A stretch of DNA of 64,000 nucleotides. Source: Prochlorococcus sp. MIT 1300 (GTDB taxonomy: Bacteria; Cyanobacteriota; Cyanobacteriia; PCC-6307; Cyanobiaceae). Shown here in pieces: positions 44,822 to 55,499 of the stretch (positions are counted from its first letter, which is position 1; each line of letters begins with the position of its first letter). The stretch is taken from the NCBI RefSeq assembly GCF_034092375.1, contig NZ_CP139302.1:310001-374000 (forward strand), written 5' to 3'. The notes below the pieces were generated by a model. That model did not search any database and was not told the DNA's origin. It worked only from the letters and a program-made list of their open reading frames with translations. A program made the translations under genes and the position numbers.

Positions 44822-46567
44822 ATGTTTACTAACTCAAAGGCAAACTTTCGCAGCTTACTGCCATTCCTTCGGCCACATTTACGTAGCTTGTCATGCGGTT
44901 TTATCTGTATGTTCATCTATGTAAGTTGCTGGCCTATTTTGGCTGCTCTTGCCGGAAAGCTTATACCAGCAATTGGAGGAGGTGAACTAGAAAGGGTTCT
45001 AAAGGTTATGGCTCAGGCTTTAGCGGTCTTTTTAATTCAAAAGATTGCCCAATTCGGGCAAGACACATTCCTCGCAGGTCCAGCTCTTCAAGTTGGCAAA
45101 GATCTGAGATCAAATTTATTTCGAGAATTACAACAAACTCAACTTCTTTCTTTAAAGAAATTATCAACTGGAGACATAACATATCGATTAACTGAAGATG
45201 CCGACAGGGTAGCTGAAGTGATTTACAAGACAATACAAGATACAACTCCAAGTATTCTTCAGCTCACGGCAGTATTTGTTTATATGTGTTGGCTTGATTG
45301 GCAACTATCTCTTGCAACAATATTACTGGCTCCAATTGTTGCCACTCTTGTTAGTCGATTTGGGGCAAGGGTAATGATAGCGGCAGAAAATAGTCAACAA
45401 GAAGTAAGCAATTTAGCTGCATTATTAAGCGAATCCATACATGGATTGCCACTAGTACGTGCTTTTGCAGCCGAAGATTGGCTGCAAAATAGGTTTGATT
45501 CAAAGGTCGAAAAGCATCGCCAATCTCGCTACAAAACGCTGAAATTACTTGCACTTCAGCACCCTGTAGTTGGATTTATAGAAGCTTTGGGAATCCTTAC
45601 AGTATTTGGCTATGGAGCACTTAGGATACAAGCAGGAGGATTAAGTGGAGAAGGCTTCAGTAGTTACGTAGCAGGATTACTAATGCTTATCGACCCTATA
45701 AGTCACTTGACAATAAATTTCAACGAACTTAGGCAAGGCCAGGCATCACTTAAACGACTATTTCAGATAGGACAGCAGCCAAAAGAATTAGAAGATAAAG
45801 CGAATGCAATCAGTCTAGAAAAGCCAAAAGGTCATATTAGTTTTGCCGATATTAGCTTTAGATATCAAAACCAAACTTCAACAATTTCTAACTTCTCTTT
45901 GAATGTAGAGCCAGGGAAGATAGTTGCCTTAGTAGGGCCATCGGGGGCAGGCAAAAGTACACTTTTCTCTTTGTTATTGAGATTTAATAGGGTTCAAAAA
46001 GGTTATATATTACTAGATGGTATAGACATATCAAACCTAAAGTCTAACGAAATCAGAAAACAAATAGCTATAGTTCCCCAAGTAGTAAATATCTTTTCTG
46101 GAAGTATTGCTGAAGCAATCAGTTTTGGTAGGAATGCTTCTGAAAACCAAATCATTAAAGCAGCAAAATTAGCTAATGCTCATGACTTCATCATGTCGAT
46201 GCCTGAAGGCTACTCGACAACCCTCGATGAACGAGGAACAAATCTTTCGGGCGGTCAACTACAACGCTTAGCAATAGCTAGAGCGGTTTTAGGCAACCCC
46301 GCAGTTCTTCTCCTTGACGAGGCAACGAGTGCTTTAGATGCAGAAGCTGAAGAAGCTGTACAGCAAGGAATCCAACAAGCCATGGCGCAAAGAACAGTGC
46401 TAGTTATTGCCCATAGACTGTCAACAGTTCAAGAAGCCGACCAAATTGTTGTTATTGAAAATGGTGTCAAGTGTGATTCAGGCACCCATGATGAACTAAT
46501 GAGTAGAGCAGGTAGATACAGAGATTTATGCGAGAGGCAACTCATAAGAAGTAATACAGAGGAATAG
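44822..46567 (+). CDS. ABC exporter, fused permease and ATPase (MsbA/MDR-like)
   Basis: A 581-residue half-transporter: six transmembrane helices (~15-310), then a nucleotide-binding domain with Walker A GPSGAGKST (~373-381), Q-loop IVPQVVNIFSG, signature LSGGQ (~474), Walker B AVLLLDEATSALD and H-loop VIAHRLST. It works as a dimer that exports lipids, peptides or drugs; lipid-A-type lipids or glycolipids are plausible but the substrate cannot be read from sequence. Confidence 0.92.
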   Translation: MFTNSKANFRSLLPFLRPHLRSLSCGFICMFIYVSCWPILAALAGKLIPAIGGGELERVLKVMAQALAVFLIQKIAQFGQDTFLAGPALQVGKDLRSNLFRELQQTQLLSLKKLSTGDITYRLTEDADRVAEVIYKTIQDTTPSILQLTAVFVYMCWLDWQLSLATILLAPIVATLVSRFGARVMIAAENSQQEVSNLAALLSESIHGLPLVRAFAAEDWLQNRFDSKVEKHRQSRYKTLKLLALQHPVVGFIEALGILTVFGYGALRIQAGGLSGEGFSSYVAGLLMLIDPISHLTINFNELRQGQASLKRLFQIGQQPKELEDKANAISLEKPKGHISFADISFRYQNQTSTISNFSLNVEPGKIVALVGPSGAGKSTLFSLLLRFNRVQKGYILLDGIDISNLKSNEIRKQIAIVPQVVNIFSGSIAEAISFGRNASENQIIKAAKLANAHDFIMSMPEGYSTTLDERGTNLSGGQLQRLAIARAVLGNPAVLLLDEATSALDAEAEEAVQQGIQQAMAQRTVLVIAHRLSTVQEADQIVVIENGVKCDSGTHDELMSRAGRYRDLCERQLIRSNTEE

Positions 46568-46668
46568 TTCTAACGAGATAAGATCCCATACTGAAAATCC
46601 TTAAAATGTTTTAACGGCATTTCAAGGACAAAGCATTATCAATTTTGTGAGCTTTTTGCGACAAACCA

Positions 46669-46899
46669 ATGACTCAATCATCTACAAGCAGACCTGATCC
46701 TGTCCTTACCTTTGAAGGTAAGCGATATGACCTCAATTCCTTACCCAAAGAATTGAAAGAGCTTGTCAGAGGTATGCAAGTAGCAGATACACAATTGAAG
46801 ATGCATGAGGATACACTTAGGGTATTAGCAATAGGTCGTCAGACTATGGCTAGGGAACTTAACGAAAAGCTAAAGGATGTTAAGCCCCTTGAGCAATAA
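46669..46899 (+). CDS. DUF6447 family small protein
   Basis: A 76-residue soluble protein: LTFEGKRYDLNSLPKELKELVRGMQVADTQLKMHEDTLRVLAIGRQTMARELNEKLK. This matches the DUF6447 family, whose members begin with a short beta hairpin and continue as a long helix, probably a coiled coil. Function unknown. It stands alone between the ABC exporter and a convergent symporter. Confidence 0.7.
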   Translation: MTQSSTSRPDPVLTFEGKRYDLNSLPKELKELVRGMQVADTQLKMHEDTLRVLAIGRQTMARELNEKLKDVKPLEQ

Positions 46900-46916
46900 C
46901 CTAGGAATAACAATGG

Positions 46917-48272
46917 CTAAGCTTCATCAAATCGATATGACCTAGTTAATCTAAAAACAGTGCCCGATAGAAGTAATAGTGCTACTAGGTTTGGTAAAGC
47001 CATTAAACCATTTAATGTATCAGCTATTCCCCAAACAATATTTCTATTAGGATCACCAGCAATTGCACCAAATACAGCAACAGCTACCCAAGTTAATCTA
47101 AAAGGTAAAATTGATTTTATACCAAAAAGATATTCAGTACACCTTTCACCATAGTAACTCCAACCCAAAACTGTTGTGAATGCAAATACTGCCAAAGCAA
47201 TAGTTACTAAAGCTCCAGATCCAGCAATAGATGAATTAAAAGCTTCAATAGAAAGTGTGGCCCCACTGGGCCCATTAACGCCACTTAGAATAATGACTAG
47301 AGCGGTCATAGTGCATATAATTATGGTATCTATAAAAGTACCTAACATCGCTATTGATCCTTGACGAACTGCATCATTAGTATTAGCTGATGCATGTGCA
47401 ATGGGAGCACTACCAAGGCCTGCCTCATTGGAGAAAATTCCTCGCTTAAAACCTTCAAAAAGTACTTTTGTAAATACACCACCAGCTACAGCTCTTCCTG
47501 TAAAGGCATCAGTAAATATTGCAGCAAAAGCCGAAGGTATCCTTTCTACATTTAATAGGATTATTGAAAAGCAAGCAAGGATATATAAAACTGACATTAA
47601 AGGGACAATTGCGGAAGCTGCTCTTGCTATACGGCTTATACCTCCAATAATTACTATAAAAACAAGTACTCCAATTATCGCTGCTGTTATTTCCTTTGGG
47701 ACATTAAATGTTTGCAATGCACTGGAAACTTCGAAACACTGAACACCATTTCCAATTCCAAAACTAGCAAGCATACCGAAGAGAGCAAACAGACCTCCAA
47801 GCCAATACCAACTTGGTCCAAGACCATTTTTTATATAATACATAGGACCACCGACAAATTTACCGATTGAATCCTTCTCACGAAAGTGAACAGCGAGAAC
47901 TGCCTCCGAATACTTAGTTGCAATACCAACTAAAGCGATAATCCACATCCAAAAAACTGCACCAGGACCACCCATTGCTATTGCTGTGGCCACACCGACA
48001 ATATTACCTATTCCTATGGTTGCAGATAAAGACGTCATCAAAGCCTGAAAGGGAGATATTTCTCCTTGACTTGAAGGATCAGGCTCTTTAAAGATTATTT
48101 TTAAACCGTAGACAAGGCGACGAAGAGGCATAAGCCTCAAGCCGAACATCAAAACCAATCCAGTTGCTGAAATAAGGGTTACTGTGGGCCAACCCCAGGC
48201 AATAGAATTAAGAGCGGAGTTAATTGTCTTGAGGGAATTAATTGCCTCCGATGAGACAGTTGAAAAGTTCAT
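46917..48272 (-). CDS. Sodium:alanine symporter (AGCS family)
   Basis: A 451-residue transporter with about ten transmembrane helices. Family motifs are SATIGIGNIVGVATAIAMGGPGAVFWMW (~85-112), FVGGPMYYIKNGLG and EGFKRGIFSNEAGLGSAPIAHA. It imports alanine or glycine with sodium. ATG 48272 (MNFSTVSSEAIN) is preferred to a TTG at 48302. Confidence 0.92.
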   Translation of the reverse strand: MNFSTVSSEAINSLKTINSALNSIAWGWPTVTLISATGLVLMFGLRLMPLRRLVYGLKIIFKEPDPSSQGEISPFQALMTSLSATIGIGNIVGVATAIAMGGPGAVFWMWIIALVGIATKYSEAVLAVHFREKDSIGKFVGGPMYYIKNGLGPSWYWLGGLFALFGMLASFGIGNGVQCFEVSSALQTFNVPKEITAAIIGVLVFIVIIGGISRIARAASAIVPLMSVLYILACFSIILLNVERIPSAFAAIFTDAFTGRAVAGGVFTKVLFEGFKRGIFSNEAGLGSAPIAHASANTNDAVRQGSIAMLGTFIDTIIICTMTALVIILSGVNGPSGATLSIEAFNSSIAGSGALVTIALAVFAFTTVLGWSYYGERCTEYLFGIKSILPFRLTWVAVAVFGAIAGDPNRNIVWGIADTLNGLMALPNLVALLLLSGTVFRLTRSYRFDEA

Positions 48273-48364
48273 TGAGTAATCAACAAGCCTGAGAAGTGAC
48301 AAAGTTTAATTCCAATTTTCCTGATTTATATTCTCATAAGCTTCTCTATGTTGCAAGAATCTAT

Positions 48365-49039
48365 TTATTGAGCCTTTAGGTCTAGAAACTTAAAGCATTC
48401 AAAACTGTTAGCCTCATTCCCAAAAGATTCTGTTTGAACACTTCTTTCTGTGAGGACCCAAGGACCGTTATTGTAAAGAGGAACAAAAATATCCTTAAAT
48501 TTGCTTAACCCTCGAATAGGTTCTCCTTTTATCGGATCACTATATTGACTAGTATATTCTTTACTTAAATAGCCTTTCATTGTATTAGTAACACTCTTAG
48601 TATTAATTGTAATCAATTGTCCATGAATATGTCGATTTACCATCGTAACCACGTTATCCTTTATTCGATATTTATCGCCTGTATTTTTTCCGCCAACTAT
48701 CACTTCCATGCCAATATGGTTAACATCTCCAGCAGTAAATGTATTTTCACCGTGTATTTTTGCGAAGCTTCTTCTTACTCTATGAATTGCGACTTCCCAA
48801 AGCTGTGATGAGATTGATTTGTGTACTTTTTCATCATCAATATCAAAAACCTCAGCTTTTAAATCGCTATTTAATTTGAAACAGCCTTCTATACTTCGCG
48901 CATCCGTCTCCCAGACGCAACGACCCAAATAACCTGAGAAATCAGGATCCCAGGTATAACGATTTTCATATGCAGCCTTAAATTCTTTAGAGCAATCAGT
49001 GCCAGGGACTGGTATAGGGTTAGAAACAGGGGAGACCAC
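48365..49039 (-). CDS. DUF3386 family protein
   Basis: A 224-residue cyanobacterial protein. Characteristic segments are AAYENRYTWDPDFSGYLGRCVWE (~24-46), SSQLWEVAIHRVRRSFAKIHGENTFTAGD (~78-106), VGGKNTGDKYRIKDNVVTMVNRHIHG and FVPLYNNGPWVLTERSVQTESF. The start is GTG 49039, the only start before the conserved region. No signal peptide. Function unknown. Confidence 0.85.
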   Translation of the reverse strand: MVSPVSNPIPVPGTDCSKEFKAAYENRYTWDPDFSGYLGRCVWETDARSIEGCFKLNSDLKAEVFDIDDEKVHKSISSQLWEVAIHRVRRSFAKIHGENTFTAGDVNHIGMEVIVGGKNTGDKYRIKDNVVTMVNRHIHGQLITINTKSVTNTMKGYLSKEYTSQYSDPIKGEPIRGLSKFKDIFVPLYNNGPWVLTERSVQTESFGNEANSFECFKFLDLKAQ

Positions 49040-49078
49040 TAGTTAGTAAGCGAGAGTTGATGCAGACTAAGTTATCTA

Positions 49079-52000
49079 CTAGGAATGTATGTCCTGTAAT
49101 GCGGCAATTGAAGGTGATTGATCTTGCAATGCAGCAATGCCTTCAACGGCAGCCCTTGCTCCAGCCAGTGTGGTAACTGTTGGGACTGAATAGTCCAAGG
49201 CAGCCCGTCGGAGGTACTTATCATCATGTGCTGCCTGACGTCCAATAGGTGTATTAATAACTAATTGGATCTGACCAGATCGAATGAGGTCTTCAATATT
49301 CGGTCTCCCCTCATGAACCTTTAAAACTGAATCGACTGCAAGACCACCACTAGAAAGGACTTTTGCTGTCCCAGAAGTTGCTATCAACTTAAAACCTAAG
49401 GAAATTAATTTACTAGCAACTGGTATCAAATCAAGCTTGTCACGATCATGTGTAGAAAGAAATACTGTTCCTTTGATAGGCAAAGCTTCACCAGCGGCTA
49501 GTTCAGACTTGGCATATGCCATACCAAATCCTGGCGCAGACCCCATAACTTCTCCTGTTGAACGCATTTCAGGTCCTAAAACACTATCTGCACCAGGAAA
49601 ACGACGGAATGGAAGAACAGCCTCCTTAATAGCTTGAAGTGGCGGTCGTGGCTCAGATGTAATTCCAACATCACTTAGTAATTCCCCATTCATCAATCTT
49701 GTGGCAATTGCTGCAAGAGGCACACCTGTGGCCTTAGAGACAAAGGGTACGGTTCTAGAAGCCCTGGGATTTGCCTCAATAATAAAAACTTGTTCATCTC
49801 CATCCTCCGTCTTTTGTACAGCAAACTGCAAATTAATCAAACCCTCTACCTTTAGCTCCTTTGCCAAGTCCTTGCTCCATTTGCGGATTAATTTAAGAGC
49901 AGGTTGCCCCAAAGAAATAGAGGGCAAACAACAAGCAGAATCGCCTGAATGAATACCTGCAGGCTCAATATGTTCCATCAAACCACCTATTACAACATTG
50001 CCTTTTCGATCACACAAAGCATCAACATCAACCTCAATAGCATTTTCTAGGTATTGATCAATAAGAACAGGATGTTGTGGTTGAACTTTAACTGCCTCTC
50101 TCATATAGGTATCGAGTTCAGTCTCGTCAAAGACTACTTCCATTGCCCTTCCCCCAAGAACATATGAAGGCCTAACGACAACTGGATAATTAATTCTTGA
50201 AGCTATAGATATTGCTTCTTCTTCAGTACGAGCGATTCCATTAAGGGGTTGCCTGATTCCTAAGGCTCTTAACGTGGCTTCAAATTGCTCGCGATCTTCA
50301 GCTTTATCAATAGATCTAGGGGATGTTCCAAGGATTCTTGTATTAATACTTTGGTTATTTTCTGATTCAAGCCATTGCAAGAGAGGCAACGCTAACTTCA
50401 ATGGTGTCTGACCTCCAAACTGAACAATGATACCCTGAGGATTTTCAACTTGAATAATATTTAGGACATCTTCTAATGTGAGAGGTTCAAAATAAAGTCG
50501 ATCGCTAGTGTCATAATCAGTTGAAACAGTTTCAGGGTTACTATTGACCATTATTGTGGTAATTCCTGATTTCTGAGATGAGAATGAAGCGTGACAACAA
50601 CAATAATCAAACTCAATACCTTGTCCTATTCGGTTAGGGCCTCCGCCAAGAATCATTAATTTTCTTGAGTTACTAGGTTTTACTTCTGTCTGAGATTCAC
50701 ATTCATGAACAGTGCCTCCGACAGAAATAGTAAACAGTGTTTTTTCATATGTTGAATAGTAGTAAGGTGTGGAGGAGTTAAACTCGGCGGCACATGTATC
50801 TACTGTTTTAAAGATTGGGAGAACATTAAGTTCCTCTCTTCTAGATCTGACTAATAACTCCTCACTATTTGTAGCCCATGCTATTTGAAAGTCAGAAAAA
50901 CCAAGTTTCTTTAATTTTAGAAAATCATCAGTCTCTATTCTAGATAATTTTCCATGATCAAGATAAGTTTTTTGAGCATTAATTATATTTCTAAATTTAG
51001 ACAGGAACCAAAGATCAATATTTGTCAATGAATTAATTTCAAAATCAGACTTACCATCCAACATTGCCGTTCTTATATACATTATTCTTTCAGGTGATGG
51101 CGTCCTAAGTAAACGTTCTAATTCTTTATCATTTGTTTTTACTAAAGAGTCTGATCCATCACAACCCCAGCCCAAAAGTCCGGTTTCTAAAGACCTAATA
51201 GCCTTTTGAAAAGATTCCTCAAAACACCTACCGATTGCCATTGCTTCCCCTACAGACTTCATAGAAGTGGTTAATGTTGAGGAGCTTCCTTTAAATTTCT
51301 CAAAAGCAAATCTAGGAATCTTTGTTACAACATAATCAATAGTTGGTTCAAAACAAGCCGGAGTTTTACCAGTAATATCATTTGTAATTTCATCAAGGTT
51401 GTAACCAACAGCTAGAAGTGCTGCAATTTTCGCAATAGGAAATCCTGTAGCTTTACTTGCCAATGCAGAGGATCTACTTACTCTAGGATTCATTTCAATT
51501 ACAACAACATCGCCATTAGAGGGATTTACTGCAAATTGAATATTGCTACCACCAGTTGCTACTCCTATTTCACGAATTATAGCGATAGACTGATCTCTAA
51601 GCCTTTGATATTCACGGTCAGTAAGTGTCTGAGCAGGTGCAACTGTTATAGAGTCTCCGGTATGCACACCCATAGGATCTATGTTCTCTATACTACAAAT
51701 AATTACAACATTATCAACTTGATCTCTCATAACTTCTAACTCGAATTCCTTCCAACCAAGAAGAGATTTCTCTATTAATATTTGAGAAACAGGGCTTACA
51801 TCTAGACCTGACTTGCAAAGCTCATCAAACTCCTCGGGGTTATAAGCAATTCCACCACCACTGCCTCCAAGAGTAAATGCTGGCCTAATAATTCTGGGGA
51901 AACTGGAAATTATTTCTCCCACTTCATGAGCCTCTTGTATGTTTGAAGCTATCCCTGAAGGGCAAACTTTCACTCCTATATTTTCCATTGAAGATTTGAA

Positions 52001-52393
52001 CAGTTTCCTATCTTCAGCTTTTCGAATCGCAGAAATATCAGCTCCTATTAGCTCAACTCCGTATTTCTCAAGAATCCCTTGTTCGTAAAGTGAAACTGCC
52101 AGATTTAAAGCTGTTTGCCCACCCATCGTTGGCAATAATGCATCTGGACGTTCTTTTTCAATGACCTTGCTTACAACATCCAAAGTTAATGGCTCTACAT
52201 AGGTTCTATCTGCCATCTCAGGATCAGTCATAATGGAGGCTGGATTGGAATTAACCAAGACGACTTCAAATCCCTCACCTCGCAGTGCTTTGCAAGCCTG
52301 CGTACCCGAATAGTCAAATTCACAAGCCTGTCCGATGACAATCGGTCCAGACCCAAGGAGAAGTATTCGACGTAGATCCTTCCGCCGTGGCAT
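49079..52393 (-). CDS. carB: Carbamoyl-phosphate synthase large subunit
   Basis: A 1104-residue ATP-grasp enzyme that makes carbamoyl phosphate for arginine and pyrimidines, with CarA supplying ammonia. Two homologous halves are visible: [25 protein letters not shown] in the first and [23 protein letters not shown] in the second, each with ATP-grasp motifs ([26 protein letters not shown] and [22 protein letters not shown]). The C-terminal MGS-like regulatory domain starts near [13 protein letters not shown] 52393 ([11 protein letters not shown]) is preferred to TTG 52414. Confidence 0.97.
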   Translation of the reverse strand: MPRRKDLRRILLLGSGPIVIGQACEFDYSGTQACKALRGEGFEVVLVNSNPASIMTDPEMADRTYVEPLTLDVVSKVIEKERPDALLPTMGGQTALNLAVSLYEQGILEKYGVELIGADISAIRKAEDRKLFKSSMENIGVKVCPSGIASNIQEAHEVGEIISSFPRIIRPAFTLGGSGGGIAYNPEEFDELCKSGLDVSPVSQILIEKSLLGWKEFELEVMRDQVDNVVIICSIENIDPMGVHTGDSITVAPAQTLTDREYQRLRDQSIAIIREIGVATGGSNIQFAVNPSNGDVVVIEMNPRVSRSSALASKATGFPIAKIAALLAVGYNLDEITNDITGKTPACFEPTIDYVVTKIPRFAFEKFKGSSSTLTTSMKSVGEAMAIGRCFEESFQKAIRSLETGLLGWGCDGSDSLVKTNDKELERLLRTPSPERIMYIRTAMLDGKSDFEINSLTNIDLWFLSKFRNIINAQKTYLDHGKLSRIETDDFLKLKKLGFSDFQIAWATNSEELLVRSRREELNVLPIFKTVDTCAAEFNSSTPYYYSTYEKTLFTISVGGTVHECESQTEVKPSNSRKLMILGGGPNRIGQGIEFDYCCCHASFSSQKSGITTIMVNSNPETVSTDYDTSDRLYFEPLTLEDVLNIIQVENPQGIIVQFGGQTPLKLALPLLQWLESENNQSINTRILGTSPRSIDKAEDREQFEATLRALGIRQPLNGIARTEEEAISIASRINYPVVVRPSYVLGGRAMEVVFDETELDTYMREAVKVQPQHPVLIDQYLENAIEVDVDALCDRKGNVVIGGLMEHIEPAGIHSGDSACCLPSISLGQPALKLIRKWSKDLAKELKVEGLINLQFAVQKTEDGDEQVFIIEANPRASRTVPFVSKATGVPLAAIATRLMNGELLSDVGITSEPRPPLQAIKEAVLPFRRFPGADSVLGPEMRSTGEVMGSAPGFGMAYAKSELAAGEALPIKGTVFLSTHDRDKLDLIPVASKLISLGFKLIATSGTAKVLSSGGLAVDSVLKVHEGRPNIEDLIRSGQIQLVINTPIGRQAAHDDKYLRRAALDYSVPTVTTLAGARAAVEGIAALQDQSPSIAALQDIHS

Positions 52394-52513
52394 TTGGCTT
52401 ATCCTGGTTACCAATCCAACTAGCTTCCCACGCAGGAGCTTTTAACCCAAAACTATTTAAAATTTGGGATCCAAATTACTAGCTAACTTTGTTGACGAGG
52501 AAAGAACAAGCTT

Positions 52514-53149
52514 ATGAGTGAACTCCAGCGACTAAAGGGGCTTTTGCCACCGGAGAATCAAAGCTGGGTGTTCGTGGAGGCAGCCGCAGCCGTTGATCCC
52601 CCTCTGATTACCCTTGAAGAGATTGGAAGAGATGAGGTCGAAATTCAAGTCGATCTTGACCCCTGGGACAATCTTGCTATTGATCACCGAAACCTACTTT
52701 TCTGGCATGAAGTAGGTCGAATTCAAAATGACACAATTCCTCGGGACGGTTGGGAGATGGCAGCCTTAGCGATTGGATTAGGTGGGGCAATTGGAGAATT
52801 ATGGGTACAGGATGGCCTCCTGTTGCTTATGGCTTTAGGACTTTCCGGTTTTGCGGGATATCGGCTTTACCTTAAAAACAACTCAGAAAAACGATTACAG
52901 GATGCAATCGCAGCAGATGAACGTGCCATAGATTTAGCTTGCCGCTTTGGCTATAGCGTTCCAAACGCCTATAAAAGCCTTGGTGGTGCTTTAAAGGAAC
53001 TTGTTGAGCAAAGCCGTAAAAAGAAAAAACGGAGCTTCTATGAAGACCGGTTAGAAGCACTCCGCAAGAGCGCAGGAAAAGCCCGAGCCGAAATGGCCCA
53101 ACAAGAGGGCTCTAGCCAATCCTTAACAAGTGAAAATGTATATGGATAG
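52514..53149 (+). CDS. DUF3318 family protein
   Basis: A 211-residue cyanobacterial protein: an N-terminal domain (ELQRLKGLLPPENQSWVFVEAAAAVDPPLI), an HExxR-like LLFWHEVGRIQNDT (~73-86), a membrane hairpin (WEMAALAIGLGGAIGELW...GLLLLMALGLSGFAGYRLY, ~91-131) and a helical basic C-terminus. The HEVGR element resembles half of a zinc protease motif but no third ligand is clear, so no activity is claimed. It is first in a tight four-gene run. Confidence 0.78.
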   Translation: MSELQRLKGLLPPENQSWVFVEAAAAVDPPLITLEEIGRDEVEIQVDLDPWDNLAIDHRNLLFWHEVGRIQNDTIPRDGWEMAALAIGLGGAIGELWVQDGLLLLMALGLSGFAGYRLYLKNNSEKRLQDAIAADERAIDLACRFGYSVPNAYKSLGGALKELVEQSRKKKKRSFYEDRLEALRKSAGKARAEMAQQEGSSQSLTSENVYG

Positions 53150-53504
53150 TCATCAGCTTGCTGAACTTGCAGCAGAAGCCTGTGATGACCGCAAAGCAAC
53201 TGATATTGAACTAATACGAATAGAAGAAGTTTCTTGCTTAGCTGAATGGATTGTAATTGCAGGTGGTTTTTCTGATGTACAAGTACGAGCGATAGCAAAA
53301 TCAGTTGAGGACAAATTAAAAACTCAGGCCGAAAGATTGCCCTTAAGGTCTGAAGGCGTCAATGAAGCAAAGTGGGCATTACTAGATTATGGGGAACTTA
53401 TTGTTCATGTTCTTCAACCTAATGAAAGAAAATACTATGACCTTGAGTCATTTTGGAGCACTGGAGAACGTAAGTTTTTCTCGAGCACATATAAAGACAT
53501 ATAA
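53136..53504 (+). CDS. rsfS: Ribosomal silencing factor RsfS (Iojap family)
   Basis: A 122-residue protein that binds L14 on the large subunit and blocks subunit joining under starvation. Family sequence: LAELAAEACDDRKATDIELIRIEEVSCLAEWIVIAGGFSDVQVRAIAKSVEDKL, then WALLDYGELIVHVLQPNERKYYDLESFW. Nearby starts GTG 53130, ATG 53136 and ATG 53142 are all possible; all overlap the upstream gene's end. Confidence 0.93.
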   Translation: MYMDSHQLAELAAEACDDRKATDIELIRIEEVSCLAEWIVIAGGFSDVQVRAIAKSVEDKLKTQAERLPLRSEGVNEAKWALLDYGELIVHVLQPNERKYYDLESFWSTGERKFFSSTYKDI

Positions 53505-54002
53505 ATGATTGCGCCCTCATCAACATGTCCTGTTCCTAAAGATCAAATTCCACTAGAAGAATATCTTCAGCTAAAAAGGTCATGGTTCTTCTCATGGCCT
53601 ACGGAAGCAAAGAAACAACTTAATCAAAACCTAATAATAAGCTGGCTCTTGATTCTTCCATTGTCCTTTATTGTTTCAAATGGCAGTTACAACCTAAAAG
53701 GAGATATAAATTCACTAATCTTAACCTCTATTTCCTATAGCTTTTTATTGCCTATTCTGCTGCTATTAAGACAACTACTTGGATGGAGACACCTATACAA
53801 TAGGCTGAGAGAAGAAACAATTAGTTACGAGGAATCAGGCTGGTATGATGGTCAAATTTGGGAAAAACCACAATCATGGATAGAGAAGGACTCTATGATT
53901 GCAGAATACGAAATAAAGCCAATTCTTGACAAACTTAAGTACAGCATGACGTACTTTATACTGTCTTTGATAACAAGTATATTTTTCACTAATTACACCT
54001 AG
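53505..54002 (+). CDS. CGLD27 family membrane protein (Ycf36-like)
   Basis: A 165-residue protein of the CGLD27/DUF1230 (Ycf36) family found in cyanobacteria and plastids. It has CPVPKDQIPLEEYLQLKRSWFFSWP (~8-32), two or more hydrophobic helices (~45-60, ~74-90 and 145-163), and LYNRLREETISYEESGWYDGQIWEKP. It sits directly after rsfS with no gap (stop, then ATG). In green algae the family is linked to photosynthesis; the mechanism is unknown. Confidence 0.85.
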   Translation: MIAPSSTCPVPKDQIPLEEYLQLKRSWFFSWPTEAKKQLNQNLIISWLLILPLSFIVSNGSYNLKGDINSLILTSISYSFLLPILLLLRQLLGWRHLYNRLREETISYEESGWYDGQIWEKPQSWIEKDSMIAEYEIKPILDKLKYSMTYFILSLITSIFFTNYT

Positions 54003-54024
54003 GAATTTACTCAAAGCTTTATCA

Positions 54025-55002
54025 ATGAATATTCAAGCAGGTCTAGACATTTCTAAGCGTAATATCATTGCGCCATTAAAAGTAGTCCTAAAAAGAAGTG
54101 GCTCTATTGAATCAGTCCATAGAGTTCATGCGGTAGTTTCTGACGAAAAAGGAAGAATCCTTATGAGAGCAGGTAATGCCCATCTGGAAACCTTTATAAG
54201 ATCCTCCCTTAAACCTTTTCAAGTATTACCACTAATAAGTAGTGGAGCCTCTGAAAAGTTTAATTATGGGGAAAAAGCAATTGCTATCTGTTGTGCCTCA
54301 CATAACGGGAGTCCCTTACATGCGAGAGAGGCCTTCAAGGTTTTATGGAATGCCGACATCGATGTGGACTTTTTGCAATGCCCTACTCCGGTAGGCAGGA
54401 AAAGTCCTTTAGAACATAACTGTTCTGGAAAACACGCTGGCTTCCTAGCTACCTGCAAGAAAATGAATTGGCCTTTAGAAACTTATCTAAAAGGCAATCA
54501 CCCACTGCAAGTTGAGGTATTTAGGAGAGTAGCTGAGCTACTTGGATTGCCGCCTGAAGAATTGTTAGCCGCTAGAGACGATTGCGGAGCACCAACACTT
54601 CGACTTGAGTTATCGCAAATGGCCATGCTTTATGCGCATCTTGGGAGTTCTAAGCAAGCTCAAATAGAAGCAATATCGCGCGCAATGGTCTCTAATCCTG
54701 AATTGATTGCAGGTATTAAAAGGTTTGACACTGAATTAATGCTTCGTGCACACCGCCAGGTTGTTAGCAAAGGAGGGGCTGAAGGTATTCAATGTATATC
54801 TAGGCTTTCTGACGGAATTGGCCTAGCTATTAAGGTTGAAGATGGATCAGCAAGAGCCAAGAGAGCAGTAGCATTGCATCTACTAAGACAGCTGGAATGG
54901 CTAACACCAACAGGTCTTCAAGAGCTAGAAGAACAAGTTCTTGTAATCAACCCAGGAGTAGAGCTTGAAGTACAGGGGGAATTAAAATTCCTTGAATCAT
55001 AG
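54025..55002 (+). CDS. Asparaginase (PF06089-type, AsnII-like)
   Basis: A 325-residue protein of the thermolabile/Rhizobium-type L-asparaginase family, distinct from the AnsA/B fold. Diagnostic parts are FIRSSLKPFQVLPLISSG (with the Ser-x-x-Lys pair, ~52-69), CCASHNGSPLHA (~89-100), HNCSGKHAGFLATCKKMNW (~132-150) and DDCGAPT. It hydrolyses asparagine to aspartate and ammonia. It ends the DUF3318-rsfS-CGLD27 run and is followed by tRNA-fMet. Confidence 0.9.
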   Translation: MNIQAGLDISKRNIIAPLKVVLKRSGSIESVHRVHAVVSDEKGRILMRAGNAHLETFIRSSLKPFQVLPLISSGASEKFNYGEKAIAICCASHNGSPLHAREAFKVLWNADIDVDFLQCPTPVGRKSPLEHNCSGKHAGFLATCKKMNWPLETYLKGNHPLQVEVFRRVAELLGLPPEELLAARDDCGAPTLRLELSQMAMLYAHLGSSKQAQIEAISRAMVSNPELIAGIKRFDTELMLRAHRQVVSKGGAEGIQCISRLSDGIGLAIKVEDGSARAKRAVALHLLRQLEWLTPTGLQELEEQVLVINPGVELEVQGELKFLES

Positions 55003-55048
55003 AAATTGTGGTGCCAAAGCAGCTTGGACATGTATGCTTATTCCAAAT

Positions 55049-55125
<77 letters not shown>

Positions 55126-55130
55126 AATCG

Positions 55131-55152
55131 CCCCCCAAATGGGGGGTATTTT
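55131..55152 (+). terminator. Intrinsic terminator after tRNA-fMet
   Basis: CCCCCC (55131-55136), loop AAAT, GGGGGG (55141-55146), followed by TATTTT. It begins five bases after the tRNA CCA end. Confidence 0.85.
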
Positions 55153-55499
55153 AATGAACGAACTAATCCCATACAAAGTCGATTCTCAAACATCACAAAA
55201 CAGCTGAGTACCTTTAGACAATTAAATATACATTAATTTAAAATAGTTACTTAAAACTATTAGGCAAATGATTAAAGCCAATACCAAATTACTGTAAGAC
55301 CTCAAAGCACTTAGAGACTAGGTTTGAAAAACCACATTACATAGAGTAATTACGATAAAAGAAATAATTTAAATGTAGGTTTATCCCTTAGGTGGTGGTC
55401 CTTCACTAACAATTAAGTTCTGTCTCTAAAAGACGCTAATTAGACAAGTTATAAAATTAATGATATCTTCTTATGATTGTTGTCATGTTGATCTAGCAA
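55153..55499. other. AT-rich intergenic stretch
   Basis: About 350 bases with no ORF above 20 codons. The only structure I see is a small hairpin GGTTT-GAA-AAACC near 55320. Upstream promoter elements for the secreted-protein gene at 55500 probably lie here, but no clear -35/-10 pair stands out. Confidence 0.6.

Noticed and set aside
49437-49952. Forward ORFs inside carB
   Set aside because: They are antisense shadows of a well-conserved ATP-grasp coding region.
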